64,000 bases of DNA from positions 139,620 through 203,619 of the forward strand of contig NZ_BPMA01000021.1 of assembly GCF_026005215.1 (NCBI RefSeq), in the 5' to 3' direction. Made by a program: the position numbers and the translations under genes. The notes under the pieces were generated by a model. The model was not told the DNA's origin. It worked only from the letters and a program-made list of their open reading frames with translations, and searched no databases. This stretch comes from Capnocytophaga catalasegens (GTDB taxonomy: Bacteria; Bacteroidota; Bacteroidia; Flavobacteriales; Flavobacteriaceae). How positions within the stretch are numbered: position 1 is the stretch's first letter; every line of letters begins with the position of its first letter. Positions 8,317-17,373 of the stretch are shown here, piece after piece.

Positions 8317-8398
8317 AAAAATACATACAAAAAAACAAAATAACCCCTTATATTTTTTCACCAAATTAAAAAATTTCTTTTCATTCCCTATCTTTCAA

Positions 8399-8885
8399 GT
8401 CAAACGCACGAAAATTATGAAGGAATGTCATTATGTAGTGTAACTATAAAATTTTAAAACTAAGTTTTTTGATAATTTTTTAAGCCCAAATACATCTGTA
8501 TAGAATTTTCTAATCAAAAAATTTATTTAAAACATATATGTAGGAAACTTTTTTTATCAAAAAATATCTCAAACACATTTGTAAAAGATTTTCCAATTGT
8601 TGGAAAATACAAAACATTCGTGCAAGAAACTTTTTTATCCAAAAAATATCTCAAACATGTTTGCAAAGGGTTTCCAATGATTGAAAAATGTAAAACATTC
8701 ATGTAGGAAACTTTTTTATCCAAAAAATATCTCAAACACGTTTGTAAAAGGTTTTCCAATGATTGGAAAATGAAAAACATTCGTACAGAAAACTTTTTTT
8801 GTAAAAATTTGAGCAAAACAAATTGAAATTAGGTCAAAGACACGAAAATTTTGGAGAAATATCAAAATATTTTCGTGCGTTTGAC
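8399..8885. repeat. Inverted-repeat-bounded element, about 0.49 kb, non-coding
   Basis: The 667-bp gap between glnN and uvrA holds a structured element. Its left end, GTCAAACGCACGAAAAT (8399-8415), is the exact reverse complement of 8869-8885: a perfect 17-bp terminal inverted repeat. The right end also forms its own hairpin, because 8831-8852 (AGGTCAAAGACACGAAAAT) pairs with 8869-8887. Between the ends is an 82-bp tandem array. No transposase or convincing coding sequence is present. The shape recalls a MITE-like or regulatory repeat; I see no clean target-site duplication, although TATCTTT occurs just outside both ends. Confidence 0.7.
8463..8797. repeat. Tandem repeat, period 81-83 bp, about four units
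   Basis: Units begin (AAAACAT) at 8529, 8611, 8692 and 8774, spaced 82, 81 and 82 bp. A more decayed unit precedes them: CAAATACATCTGTA at 8487 aligns with CAAACACATTTGTA at 8570. The last unit is cut short at about 8797. Each unit carries a palindrome of the form TTTTCCAA-3 nt-TTGGAAAA. The period is not a clean multiple of three, and the minus-strand frame across it merely repeats itself, so I do not call a gene. Confidence 0.85.
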
Positions 8886-8928
8886 CTACTTATCTTTTAT
8901 TTCAAACTGAACTATTATAAAAATTTCT

Positions 8929-8936
8929 TATCTTTG
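8929..8936 (+). promoter_or_regulatory. Promoter -7 box for uvrA
   Basis: TATCTTTG followed by CCC, 18 bp before the uvrA start codon, matches TAnnTTTG closely. It lies just outside the inverted-repeat element. No clear -33 TTTG at the usual spacing. Confidence 0.6.
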
Positions 8937-8954
8937 CCCTTTATTTTTTGAGTA

Positions 8955-11783
8955 ATGAAAAAGAAACAAACCATTGAGGTACAAGGAGCAAGAGTACATA
9001 ATTTAAAAAATATAGACGTAAGTATTCCTCGTGGAGCATTAGTTGTTATTACAGGTCTTTCTGGTTCGGGAAAATCTTCTTTGGCATTTGATACTATTTA
9101 TGCCGAAGGACAACGGCGCTATATCGAAACTTTCTCAGCGTATGCAAGACAATTTCTGGGAGGATTGGAACGCCCTGATGTAGATAAAATTGATGGGCTA
9201 TCTCCTGTTATTGCCATTGAACAGAAAACAACCTCCAAGTCGCCTCGTTCTACGGTTGGAACGATTACAGAAATTTATGATTTCTTACGACTGTTATTTG
9301 CTCGTGCTTCCGATGCGTATAGCTATCTCTCTGGCGAAAAAATGGTAAGTTATTCCGATTCCCAAATTCAAGAACTAATTCTTTCTAAATATAAAGGCGT
9401 TAATATCAATATTCTGGCACCTATTATACAATCGCGCAAAGGACACTACCGAGAACTTTTTGAACAAATTGCCAAGCAAGGCTTTGTAAAAGTTCGCGTT
9501 GATGGCCAAATATGCGATATAGAGCAAGGAATGAAACTTGACCGATACAAAACACACGATATTGAAATTGTTATTGACCGAATAAAAATAAGTCATGATG
9601 AGAATTCGCTTAAACGACTCTCTGATAGCTTACAAGTAGCTATACAACAAGGCAATGGCGTACTTATGATACTTGCACAAGGAGAAAACAAACCACGATA
9701 TTTCAGTAGAAACTTAATGTGCCCTTCGACAGGTATTTCATATCCACTACCCGAACCGAATACTTTTTCATTCAATTCACCCAAAGGAATGTGCCCACAT
9801 TGCAATGGCTTAGGGATTGTTCAAGAAGTAAATATTGACAAAATTGTTCCAAATAAATCACTCTCTATCAAAAGTGGAGCTATTGCCCCCATTGGAGAAG
9901 CTGATAATAAATGGATTTTCAAGCAAATAGAACTTATTTTGCTTCGTTTTGGACACAAAATAACCGATGCTTTTAACGATTTATCTCCTGAATGTGTTCA
10001 AATGCTTTTTTATGGAGGTGATGAACAATTTTCAACCAAATTAGAATCGGCGGGAGTTACCAAGACACATTCTATTCATTTCAAAGGAATTATCAATTTT
10101 ATTCAAAGCCAACAAGAATCTGACAACGCCTCTATTCAACGCTGGGCAAAAGAATTTACAGACGAAAAAATCTGTCCAGAATGTCAAGGAACCCGATTGC
10201 GAAAAGAAGCTCTTTTCTTCCGCATCAATGAGTATAATATCTCACAACTTGCAACAATGGATATGGACGAATTAGCTCAATGGTTCAAACATTTACCTGA
10301 AAAACTATCTGCAAAACAACAAAAAATTGCTTCAGAAATTATTAAAGAAATTACTTCTCGAATAGGTTTTTTGTTAGATGTAGGGTTAAATTATTTGTCA
10401 CTTAATCGAAGTTCTAAATCACTTTCAGGAGGCGAGGCGCAACGCATTCGATTGGCTACACAAATAGGTTCAAAACTGACCAATGTACTCTATATTCTGG
10501 ACGAACCAAGTATCGGATTGCATCAACGAGATAACGAACGTTTGATACATTCGTTGAAAGCCTTGCGCGATATTGGCAACTCAATCTTGGTTGTTGAACA
10601 CGATGCTGATATGATTTTGCATGCTGATTATATAATTGACATTGGTCCCAAAGCTGGAAAAAATGGAGGGGAAATCATTTTTGCAGGAACTCCTTCTCAG
10701 ATGATGAAAAAAAATACTTTAACTGCCAATTATTTAAACGGAAAACAAAAAATAGAAATTCCTACTCAATACCGAAAAGGCAATGGGAAAAGCATTGTAC
10801 TTTCTGGTTGTACAGGTAATAATCTAAAAAATGTTAGTGTTTCCTTTCCTTTGGGAAAAATTATTGGTGTTACTGGCGTGTCGGGAAGTGGTAAATCAAC
10901 TCTTATCAACGAAACGCTTTATCCTATTTTGAATGCACATTTTTACAATGCTGTCAAAAAACCAATGCCTTATACTTCAATTGAAGGACTTGAATATATT
11001 GACAAAGTAATTGATATAGACCAATCACCTATCGGACGTACACCAAGGTCTAATCCTGCCACTTATACAGGAGTTTTCAGTGAAATAAGAGACCTTTTTG
11101 CCAAAACTCCTGAAGCAATGATACGTGGGTACAAGCCTGGTCGATTTTCTTTCAATGTAAAAGGAGGAAGATGTGAAACTTGCGAAGGTGCAGGACTTAA
11201 AGTAATTGAAATGAATTTCTTGCCCGATGTTTATGTAGAATGCGAAACCTGCAATGGCAAGCGTTTTAACCGCGAAACACTCGAAATTCGTTACAAAGGT
11301 AAATCAATCGCCGATGTTTTAGAAATGACCATTGATGATGCTGTAACTTTCTTTGAACCTATTCCAAAAATATATCGAAAACTCAAAACAATACAAGATG
11401 TTGGCTTAGGATACATCACTCTGGGGCAACAATCAACAACACTCTCAGGAGGTGAAGCTCAACGAATCAAACTAGCTACTGAACTATCAAAACGAGATAC
11501 AGGAAACACTTTTTATATTCTTGATGAACCAACAACAGGACTACATTTTGAAGATATTAACGTACTGATGGATGTTCTGAATCGGCTTGCCGACCGCGGA
11601 AATACTATATTGATAATCGAACACAACTTAGATGTTATCAAAATGGCTGATTATATTATTGACATTGGTAAAGAAGGCGGAAAAGGTGGTGGCGAAATCA
11701 TTGCTTATGGCACACCCCAAGAAGTTGCTCAAAGCAAAAATAGTTATACAGCAAAATTTTTAAAAGAAATTCTAAGTAAATAA
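8955..11783 (+). CDS. uvrA: UvrABC system protein A
   Basis: Damage-recognition ATPase of nucleotide excision repair, acting with UvrB on bulky lesions. All 942 residues are present: first Walker [10 protein letters not shown] at 34-42, a zinc-finger segment CPHCNGLG, first signature [20 protein letters not shown] and Walker [12 protein letters not shown], then second Walker [11 protein letters not shown], a second zinc finger (CETCEGAG and CETCNGKRF), and second signature [15 protein letters not shown] with [11 protein letters not shown]. Length and domain order are those of a normal UvrA. tatD follows 6 bp after the stop and is probably co-transcribed. Confidence 0.98.
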   Translation: MKKKQTIEVQGARVHNLKNIDVSIPRGALVVITGLSGSGKSSLAFDTIYAEGQRRYIETFSAYARQFLGGLERPDVDKIDGLSPVIAIEQKTTSKSPRSTVGTITEIYDFLRLLFARASDAYSYLSGEKMVSYSDSQIQELILSKYKGVNINILAPIIQSRKGHYRELFEQIAKQGFVKVRVDGQICDIEQGMKLDRYKTHDIEIVIDRIKISHDENSLKRLSDSLQVAIQQGNGVLMILAQGENKPRYFSRNLMCPSTGISYPLPEPNTFSFNSPKGMCPHCNGLGIVQEVNIDKIVPNKSLSIKSGAIAPIGEADNKWIFKQIELILLRFGHKITDAFNDLSPECVQMLFYGGDEQFSTKLESAGVTKTHSIHFKGIINFIQSQQESDNASIQRWAKEFTDEKICPECQGTRLRKEALFFRINEYNISQLATMDMDELAQWFKHLPEKLSAKQQKIASEIIKEITSRIGFLLDVGLNYLSLNRSSKSLSGGEAQRIRLATQIGSKLTNVLYILDEPSIGLHQRDNERLIHSLKALRDIGNSILVVEHDADMILHADYIIDIGPKAGKNGGEIIFAGTPSQMMKKNTLTANYLNGKQKIEIPTQYRKGNGKSIVLSGCTGNNLKNVSVSFPLGKIIGVTGVSGSGKSTLINETLYPILNAHFYNAVKKPMPYTSIEGLEYIDKVIDIDQSPIGRTPRSNPATYTGVFSEIRDLFAKTPEAMIRGYKPGRFSFNVKGGRCETCEGAGLKVIEMNFLPDVYVECETCNGKRFNRETLEIRYKGKSIADVLEMTIDDAVTFFEPIPKIYRKLKTIQDVGLGYITLGQQSTTLSGGEAQRIKLATELSKRDTGNTFYILDEPTTGLHFEDINVLMDVLNRLADRGNTILIIEHNLDVIKMADYIIDIGKEGGKGGGEIIAYGTPQEVAQSKNSYTAKFLKEILSK

Positions 11784-11789
11784 GTCAAA

Positions 11790-12560
11790 ATGATGACAAT
11801 AACCGATACGCATACACATTTGTATAGCGAAGAGTTCAATAATGACCGTAGCGAAATGATTCACAGAGCATTACAATTAGGTATTACACGATTTTTCGTA
11901 CCTGCTATTGATTCGAATTATACCGAGCAAATGCTTCTTTTACAAGAAAAGTTCCCTTCTAATATATTTCTGATGAATGGACTTCATCCGTGTAGTGTAA
12001 GAGAAAATTATCAAGAGGAATTATCTCATATAGAGCAACTTATGAAAACATATCGTTTTTATGCTATCGGTGAAACAGGAATTGATTTATATTGGGATAA
12101 AACTTTTTTCAAAGAGCAACAAGAAGCCTTTCGATGGCAAATTCGTCTTGCTAAAGAAAATAAATTACCTATTGTAATCCATTGCAGAGATGCTTTTGAC
12201 GAGGTTTTTGAAATTCTCGAAGAAGAAAAATCGCCACTTTTACAGGGTATCTTTCATTGTTTTACAGGAACAGAACATCAGGCTTGGCTAGCTATCTCTT
12301 ATGGTATGAAACTTGGAATAGGTGGTGTTGTTACTTTCAAAAATGGGAAAATTGACCAATTTTTACAAAATATACCTCTTGAACATATCGTATTAGAAAC
12401 TGATGCTCCTTATTTAGCTCCTGTTCCCCACAGAGGCAAACGTAACGAAAGTGCTTATTTGACATATATAATAGAAAGATTATCAAATATTTACAAACTT
12501 CCTGAAACAACGATAGCTTCGGTTACTACCAATAATTCTAAAAAAGTTTTTGGTGTATAA
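11790..12560 (+). CDS. TatD-family metal-dependent hydrolase
   Basis: A 256-residue TatD-type hydrolase, a TIM-barrel metalloenzyme; the family is reported to have Mg-dependent DNase/exonuclease activity. Metal ligands are visible: HxH in DTHTHLYSEEF at the N-terminus, E in AIGETGIDLYWD, H in PIVIHCRDAF, H in GIFHCFTGT, and D in LETDAPYLAPVPHRGKRNE. It lies 6 bp after uvrA, so a DNA-repair or quality-control link is plausible but unproven. A start one codon later (MTI) is equally possible. Confidence 0.93.
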   Translation: MMTITDTHTHLYSEEFNNDRSEMIHRALQLGITRFFVPAIDSNYTEQMLLLQEKFPSNIFLMNGLHPCSVRENYQEELSHIEQLMKTYRFYAIGETGIDLYWDKTFFKEQQEAFRWQIRLAKENKLPIVIHCRDAFDEVFEILEEEKSPLLQGIFHCFTGTEHQAWLAISYGMKLGIGGVVTFKNGKIDQFLQNIPLEHIVLETDAPYLAPVPHRGKRNESAYLTYIIERLSNIYKLPETTIASVTTNNSKKVFGV

Positions 12561-12584
12561 TGTAATATTTATAAAAATATTCCG

Positions 12585-12592
12585 TATCTTTG
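12585..12592 (+). promoter_or_regulatory. Promoter -7 box for the acyltransferase-ansA operon
   Basis: TATCTTTG followed by CC, 43 bp before the TTG start of the next gene and 24 bp after tatD, fits TAnnTTTG. Its location implies a leader of roughly 35 nt. Confidence 0.55.
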
Positions 12593-12635
12593 CCTGATAA
12601 TTTGAAATAAAATTTCAACTAAAAGAATAATTATT

Positions 12636-13763
12636 TTGAGTGAATTCAGTGAAATAAGACCTTTTCATAACAGCGAAGTTTCAGAGGTTTTGAACCAATT
12701 TAAAAACCATGAAATGGTGCAGCAGTTATTACAAATTGGTTTTCCAAATCTTTCTAATGAAGAACGTAATAGAAAGTTATTGGAATGTCAAAAAATAACT
12801 GATTTTCAAGTCAAAATAATGTATCCCATCATTCAAGGTGTTATCAACAAAAGTGTGACAGAACTTTCAAGCGAAGGGTTTGATAAACTTGATACAAATA
12901 AAGCATTTCTGTTCATTTCTAACCATCGAGATATTATTTTAGATACTTCTTTTCTAAATTTTAAACTTCATGACTTTGGTCACAAAATGACAGCTTCAGC
13001 CGTAGGAGATAATCTAGTCAAAAAACCTCTTGTTTTAGCTTTTGCAAGACTTAATCGGAATTTTCTTATTCACAGAGGATTACCTCCTCGTGAAACTCTC
13101 GAAAAATCAAAAATTGTTTCTAAGTTTATCTATCGATATACTATTGAAAAAAAACGTTCTGTTTGGATAGCTCAACGTGAAGGACGAACCAAAGACGGCG
13201 ACGACCGTACTCAACAAGGTGTACTGAAAATGCTTTCGATGAATTGCCCAAAAGAAATGCCTGTTATGCAATACTTCAAAACCTTACATATCGTTCCAAC
13301 AGCTATTTCGTACGAATTTGACCCTACCGATGCAATGAAGATGCCTACTCTTTTAGCTCAACACGAAGGAATCGAATATATTAAAACAACAAATGAAGAT
13401 TTTAATAATATTGTACAAGGATTTATCGGTCAAAAAGGGCGAGTGCATTTGAGTGTTGGTAGTCCACTTGATACAGAATTAGATATTATTGAAAAAGAGT
13501 TTTCACATCCAAACAGACAAATACAAGCATTAGCAGAATTGATGGATCAAAAAATTTATTCATTATATAAACTCTTTCCTACTAACTATATTGCATACGA
13601 TTTGCTAACTGGTTTAAACGAATTTGCAAGTGAATATACTGAGAAAGAATTACGCCAATTTGAACGACGTATTGTCAATCGAAGCTCTTCAGATAACGAA
13701 ATTTCAAAGCAAAAATTTCTTGAAATGTATGCTAATCCTGTACGAAATAAGTATAAATTATAA
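12636..13763 (+). CDS. 1-acylglycerol-3-phosphate acyltransferase-like protein, TTG start
   Basis: A 375-residue PlsC-superfamily acyltransferase, probably esterifying a lysophospholipid or related acceptor. The key motif is SNHRDIILD (residues 95-103), an H-x5-D variant of the usual HX4D, followed by HRGLPPRETLEKSK and the basic block WIAQREGRTKDG. I chose the TTG at 12636 because the frame is closed by TGA a few codons upstream, no ATG occurs before residue 27, and the start SEFSEIRPFHNSEV resembles N-termini of flavobacterial relatives as I recall them. It overlaps ansA by one base (TAATG), so translation is probably coupled. Confidence 0.85.
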   Translation: MSEFSEIRPFHNSEVSEVLNQFKNHEMVQQLLQIGFPNLSNEERNRKLLECQKITDFQVKIMYPIIQGVINKSVTELSSEGFDKLDTNKAFLFISNHRDIILDTSFLNFKLHDFGHKMTASAVGDNLVKKPLVLAFARLNRNFLIHRGLPPRETLEKSKIVSKFIYRYTIEKKRSVWIAQREGRTKDGDDRTQQGVLKMLSMNCPKEMPVMQYFKTLHIVPTAISYEFDPTDAMKMPTLLAQHEGIEYIKTTNEDFNNIVQGFIGQKGRVHLSVGSPLDTELDIIEKEFSHPNRQIQALAELMDQKIYSLYKLFPTNYIAYDLLTGLNEFASEYTEKELRQFERRIVNRSSSDNEISKQKFLEMYANPVRNKYKL

Positions 13764-14800
13764 TGAAAAAAGCACATATCCTTTTAATATATACAGGTGG
13801 AACCATCGGAATGGCAAAAGATTTTCAAACAGGAACTTTGAAAGCTTTTCATTTTGAAAAAATAACAGAACGCCTACCCGAATTATCGTTTTTAGATTGT
13901 GAAATAGATACTATTTCTTTTTCACAACCCATTGATTCGTCTGATATGAATCCTATTCTTTGGACAGAAATAGCCACTATTATACAAGATAACTATAACG
14001 CTTTTGATGGTTTTGTTATCTTGCACGGAAGTGATACAATGAGTTACTCTGCTTCTGCACTGAGTTTTATGTTAGAAAATCTGTCAAAACCTGTAATATT
14101 TACAGGTTCGCAACTTCCCATAGGAGATTTACGTACCGATGCCCGTGAAAATCTGATTACATCTATTCAATTAGCAAGCCTCAAAGAAAATAAACAAGCT
14201 ATTATTCAAGAAGTTTGTTTGTATTTTGAATATAAATTGTATAGAGCTAATCGAACTACTAAAATTGATGCTGAAAATTTTCAAGCATTTGCTTCAATGA
14301 ACTATCCAACATTGGCTGAAAGCGGTGTTCATCTGAAAATAAATAGAGAATATTTGTTTAGACGAAAAAATAATGTACCTTTGTCTGTTTTTAATCAGTT
14401 AGATACCAATGTTGCAATAATCAAAATATTCCCTGGAATTTCAGAGAAAATTTTGAACGGATTTTTATCTATTAATGGGCTAAAAGCTGTAGTTTTAGAA
14501 ACATATGGTTCAGGGAATGCTCCAACAGGAAAATGGTTTTTAGATACACTTTCTGATGCTATAAAAAGAGGATTACATATAGTAAACGTAACTCAATGTG
14601 CAGGAGGAACAGTAATGCCAGGTATATATGATGCTGGTTCTTACTTTGATAAAATAGGAATTATCAACGGAAAAGATATTACAACCGAAGCAGCTATTAG
14701 CAAATTGATGTTTTTACTTGGAAAAAATATAAATGCTAAAGAACTGAAAATCAGATTTGAAACCCCTATATGTGGAGAAATTTCAAAAAAAAGTTTATAA
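13763..14800 (+). CDS. ansA: Type I L-asparaginase
   Basis: Predicted cytoplasmic asparaginase hydrolysing asparagine to aspartate and ammonia. The 345-residue sequence has both signature threonine motifs: ILLIYTGGTIGMAKD (residues 6-20) and FVILHGSDTMSYSASALSF, then SQLPIGDLRTDARENL and ETYGSGNAPTG. There is no signal peptide, which fits the type I enzyme. The ATG overlaps the upstream acyltransferase stop by one base. tRNA-Ser follows about 50 bp downstream. Confidence 0.95.
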   Translation: MKKAHILLIYTGGTIGMAKDFQTGTLKAFHFEKITERLPELSFLDCEIDTISFSQPIDSSDMNPILWTEIATIIQDNYNAFDGFVILHGSDTMSYSASALSFMLENLSKPVIFTGSQLPIGDLRTDARENLITSIQLASLKENKQAIIQEVCLYFEYKLYRANRTTKIDAENFQAFASMNYPTLAESGVHLKINREYLFRRKNNVPLSVFNQLDTNVAIIKIFPGISEKILNGFLSINGLKAVVLETYGSGNAPTGKWFLDTLSDAIKRGLHIVNVTQCAGGTVMPGIYDAGSYFDKIGIINGKDITTEAAISKLMFLLGKNINAKELKIRFETPICGEISKKSL

Positions 14801-14847
14801 AAAATTTGTTCAATTAAAAAAAAAGCTATAATTTAGCTCTTTGTAAC

Positions 14848-14935
14848 AGAGAGGTGTCCGAGTGGTTGAAGGAGCACGCCTGGAAAGTGTGTATACGTCA
14901 AAAGCGTATCGAGGGTTCGAATCCCTTCCTCTCTG
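14848..14935 (+). tRNA. tRNA-Ser (GGA)
   Basis: An 88-nt tRNA with the long variable arm of a serine tRNA. The acceptor stem pairs AGAGAGG with CCTCTCT, with discriminator G. The anticodon stem CACGC/GTGTG encloses CTGGAAA, giving anticodon GGA at 14882-14884 (reads UCC and UCU). The T arm GAGGGTTCGAATCCCTT is canonical. The 3' CCA is not encoded. Confidence 0.97.
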
Positions 14936-14999
14936 CACAAAATAAAATTGTAAACGTAAAACCCTTTTTAATTATAATAACATTTAAAATTTTTAAAAG

Positions 15000-15728
15000 A
15001 TGAGAAAAATGTATGCTAAGGTAGCATTCGTTGCTATGTTAATTATGAATGTCGCTATTGTAAATGCACAAGAAGTAGCTGAAACAGCTGAACAATCACA
15101 AAGTTTTCACCAAGTACTAAAACAACGTTTTATTGAGGGTGGACCTGAATTTATGGGAATCGTACTCTTGTGCTTGATACTTGGTTTAGCCGTAGCTATT
15201 GAACGGATTATTTTCTTGAATGCTTCTACTACAAACTCTAAGAAATTATTAGCAAAAGTTGAAGATGCCCTTCAAAATGGTGGTGTTGAAGCAGCTAAGG
15301 AAGTATGCCGTAACACTCCTGGTCCAGTAGCATCTATCTTTTATCAAGGTCTTGACCGTGTAAATGAAGGCTTAGATGTAGTAGAAAAATCAGTGGTATC
15401 TTACGGAGGTGTTCAAATGGGTCAATTAGAGAAAAATGTATCTTGGATTTCACTCTTTATCGCTGTAGCTCCGATGCTTGGGTTTATGGGAACGGTAATT
15501 GGTATGATTTTGGCGTTCGATAAAATTAGTGCTGCAGGAGGATTAGATGCTTCACTCATTGCAGGAGATATTAAAGTAGCATTACTTACTACTGTATTTG
15601 GTCTTATTGTTGCTATTATTCTTCAAGTATTCTACAACTATATCATTGCTAAAATTGATGCAATTGTAAATGATATGGAAGATGCTTCTATCTCATTGAT
15701 TGATTTACTTGTAAGATTTAAAAAGTAA
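15000..15728 (+). CDS. exbB: MotA/TolQ/ExbB proton channel family protein
   Basis: A 242-residue ExbB-like inner-membrane protein that would form the pentameric proton channel energising TonB-dependent or related envelope machines. The first 24 residues look like a signal peptide, common in Bacteroidetes ExbBs. Then a transmembrane segment (GIVLLCLILGLAVAIERIIF), a cytoplasmic loop (EVCRNTPGPVASIFYQGL), and the conserved pair APMLGFMGTVIGMILAF and LLTTVFGLIVAIILQVFYNY. It leads a four-gene set with a small membrane protein and two ExbDs. No clear promoter is seen; the tRNA lies 64 bp upstream. Confidence 0.93.
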   Translation: MRKMYAKVAFVAMLIMNVAIVNAQEVAETAEQSQSFHQVLKQRFIEGGPEFMGIVLLCLILGLAVAIERIIFLNASTTNSKKLLAKVEDALQNGGVEAAKEVCRNTPGPVASIFYQGLDRVNEGLDVVEKSVVSYGGVQMGQLEKNVSWISLFIAVAPMLGFMGTVIGMILAFDKISAAGGLDASLIAGDIKVALLTTVFGLIVAIILQVFYNYIIAKIDAIVNDMEDASISLIDLLVRFKK

Positions 15729-15759
15729 TAAATTTTATTTGAATAAAAAATCGTAAATT

Positions 15760-16155
15760 ATGTATAAAATATCAAAAATAAGTGTCTATATCTTAGGTAT
15801 TATAGGAGCTATTCTATGGATTGCTCTTGCAGGATTTGCCGATGGAAATGACATAAATAATGCTCCTATGCAATGGATGTTCATCATTTCGTACATACTT
15901 TTAGCAATAGCAATTTTGATGGCAACAATTTCAGGGGCTAAGAACATAATGTCTTCACCCAAAGCATTGAAAAAAACACTTCTATATACAGGAGTATTCG
16001 TCGTTATTGTATTAGTTTCGTATCTTCTTGCTATGGGAGAATCTAACACAACAGAACATTGGGTAAGTACAGGTCTAATTGCATTCTACATTCTTACAGC
16101 GATGGCTACAGGATTACTTATATTCACAGGTATTAAGAATGCTTTAATAAAATAA
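15760..16155 (+). CDS. Four-helix membrane protein of the ExbB/ExbD cluster
   Basis: A 131-residue protein with four hydrophobic spans (for example ISVYILGIIGAILWIALAGF and VVIVLVSYLLAMG). It lies between exbB (31 bp) and exbD (7 bp), so it is almost certainly part of the same operon. I recognise no family motif. Position suggests an accessory subunit or assembly factor of the proton-channel complex, but this is inference from gene order alone. Confidence 0.75.
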   Translation: MYKISKISVYILGIIGAILWIALAGFADGNDINNAPMQWMFIISYILLAIAILMATISGAKNIMSSPKALKKTLLYTGVFVVIVLVSYLLAMGESNTTEHWVSTGLIAFYILTAMATGLLIFTGIKNALIK

Positions 16156-16162
16156 TAATACT

Positions 16163-16780
16163 ATGGCAAAAAGAGCAATACCTGAGGTAAATGCAGGTTC
16201 GATGGCTGATATTGCTTTCTTGTTGTTGATTTTCTTCTTAGTAACAACAACTATCGAAACGAATGCAGGTATATCGACCAAATTGCCTCCCAAAGTAGAA
16301 AAACCAGATACCCCTCCTGTTAAGGAACGTAATCTGTTTGTAGTAATTGTTAATAAAAATAATCAACTTTTGGTAAGAGACCAATTGATGAATATTAAAG
16401 ATTTGCGAAAAGCAACTAAGGAATTTTTAGATAATGGTGGTGGTGTAGGAGATATGGCTTGCAAACACTGTAAAGGTGCTAAATCAGAAAGTTCTTCTGA
16501 AAATCCAGATCAAGCTGTTATTTCTTTGCAAAATGATCGTGAAACTTCGTATAACACGTATATTGCTGTTCAGAATGAACTTATTGCAGCTTATAACGAA
16601 CTTAGAGAACGGGAACGTCAAAGACTTTTTCCCAATGAAGTTTCTTACGTAGAAATGGATGCAGAGTTCAATGCAGCAAAAACTCCAAAAGCTCGTAAAG
16701 ATGCTCTAAAACCTAAAATCGAAGAATTACAAAAGCTATATCCACGTAAGTTGGTTGAAGCAAGTATTAAGAAAAATTAA
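16163..16780 (+). CDS. exbD: ExbD/TolR-family protein, long form
   Basis: A 205-residue biopolymer-transport protein with one N-terminal transmembrane helix carrying the family's essential aspartate (GSMADIAFLLLIFFLVTTT, Asp16) and a periplasmic domain starting LPPKVEKPDTPP. It is longer than an ordinary ExbD of about 140 residues: after the core there is an insertion with CKHC at 100-103 and a helical, charged C-terminal extension (NELRERERQRL onward). It probably works with the ExbB at 15000 and the second ExbD 12 bp downstream. Confidence 0.92.
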   Translation: MAKRAIPEVNAGSMADIAFLLLIFFLVTTTIETNAGISTKLPPKVEKPDTPPVKERNLFVVIVNKNNQLLVRDQLMNIKDLRKATKEFLDNGGGVGDMACKHCKGAKSESSSENPDQAVISLQNDRETSYNTYIAVQNELIAAYNELRERERQRLFPNEVSYVEMDAEFNAAKTPKARKDALKPKIEELQKLYPRKLVEASIKKN

Positions 16781-16792
16781 AATTTAGAACAA

Positions 16793-17278
16793 ATGGCAAA
16801 ATTTACAAAGAAAAAAAGTGGTGAATTGCCTCCTGTTTCAACAGCATCTTTACCCGATATCGTATTTATGCTCTTGTTCTTCTTTATGACCGTAACACAA
16901 ATGAAAAATAGTGATCTTATGGTTTATAATGAAGTTCCTACTGCTAATCAAGTACAGAAATTGGATAAAAAAGACCCTGTTATGTACGTTTTTGCAGGAG
17001 AACCTTTGGAAAGATTTCAAGCAAAATATGGTAAGAATGCAAAATTACAAATAAATGATAAATTTGCTGAGGTAAAAGAAGTTGCCCCTTTTGTACTCAA
17101 ATACAAAGATGGACTTCGACAAGAATTACAAGATATTTTTATTACTGCTTTAAAAGTAGATAAAGATACCAAAATGGGGATTGTTAGTGATGTGAAAGAA
17201 GAATTACGTAATATTAACGCTTTGAAAATCACTTATATTACCAAAGAAGGTAATGCTATTGAAGCATTAGGTAAATAA
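16793..17278 (+). CDS. exbD: Second ExbD/TolR-family protein
   Basis: A 161-residue ExbD-like protein. The membrane helix has the conserved aspartate at 22 (ASLPDIVFMLLFFFMTVTQ) and is followed by a periplasmic domain with YVFAGEPLERFQAKYG and a C-terminal segment LRNINALKITYITKEGNAIE that resembles the ExbD fold. Two consecutive, divergent ExbDs with one ExbB are common in flavobacteria, suggesting a mixed peptidoglycan-facing complex. The operon ends at a strong terminator. Confidence 0.92.
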   Translation: MAKFTKKKSGELPPVSTASLPDIVFMLLFFFMTVTQMKNSDLMVYNEVPTANQVQKLDKKDPVMYVFAGEPLERFQAKYGKNAKLQINDKFAEVKEVAPFVLKYKDGLRQELQDIFITALKVDKDTKMGIVSDVKEELRNINALKITYITKEGNAIEALGK

Positions 17279-17300
17279 ATATAGTATATGTCTATAACTA

Positions 17301-17337
17301 AAAGTGCTTTACAAATTGATGTAAAGCACTTTTTTAT
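17301..17337 (+). terminator. Terminator of the exbB-exbD operon
   Basis: Arms AAAGTGCTTTAC (17301-17312) and GTAAAGCACTTT (17321-17332) pair perfectly across an 8-nt loop, followed by a T-rich run. Confidence 0.9.
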
Positions 17338-17352
17338 TTCATTTTTGGTTTG

Positions 17353-17360
17353 TACATTTG
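17353..17360 (+). promoter_or_regulatory. Promoter -7 box for the beta-barrel gene
   Basis: TACATTTG matches TAnnTTTG and lies 13 bp before the ATG at 17374. A TTG at 17350 overlaps this box, so that earlier start is rejected. Confidence 0.55.
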
Positions 17361-17373
17361 CAAAAAAATTCAA

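Noticed and set aside
8523..8816. 97-codon minus-strand frame over the 82-bp array
   Set aside because: Its protein is only the translated tandem repeat, period 81-83 bp does not keep frame cleanly, and no promoter supports it.
8399..8885. Insertion sequence or CRISPR array
   Set aside because: No transposase or recognisable Cas genes; repeats are contiguous units rather than repeats with unique spacers, and no clean target-site duplication was seen.
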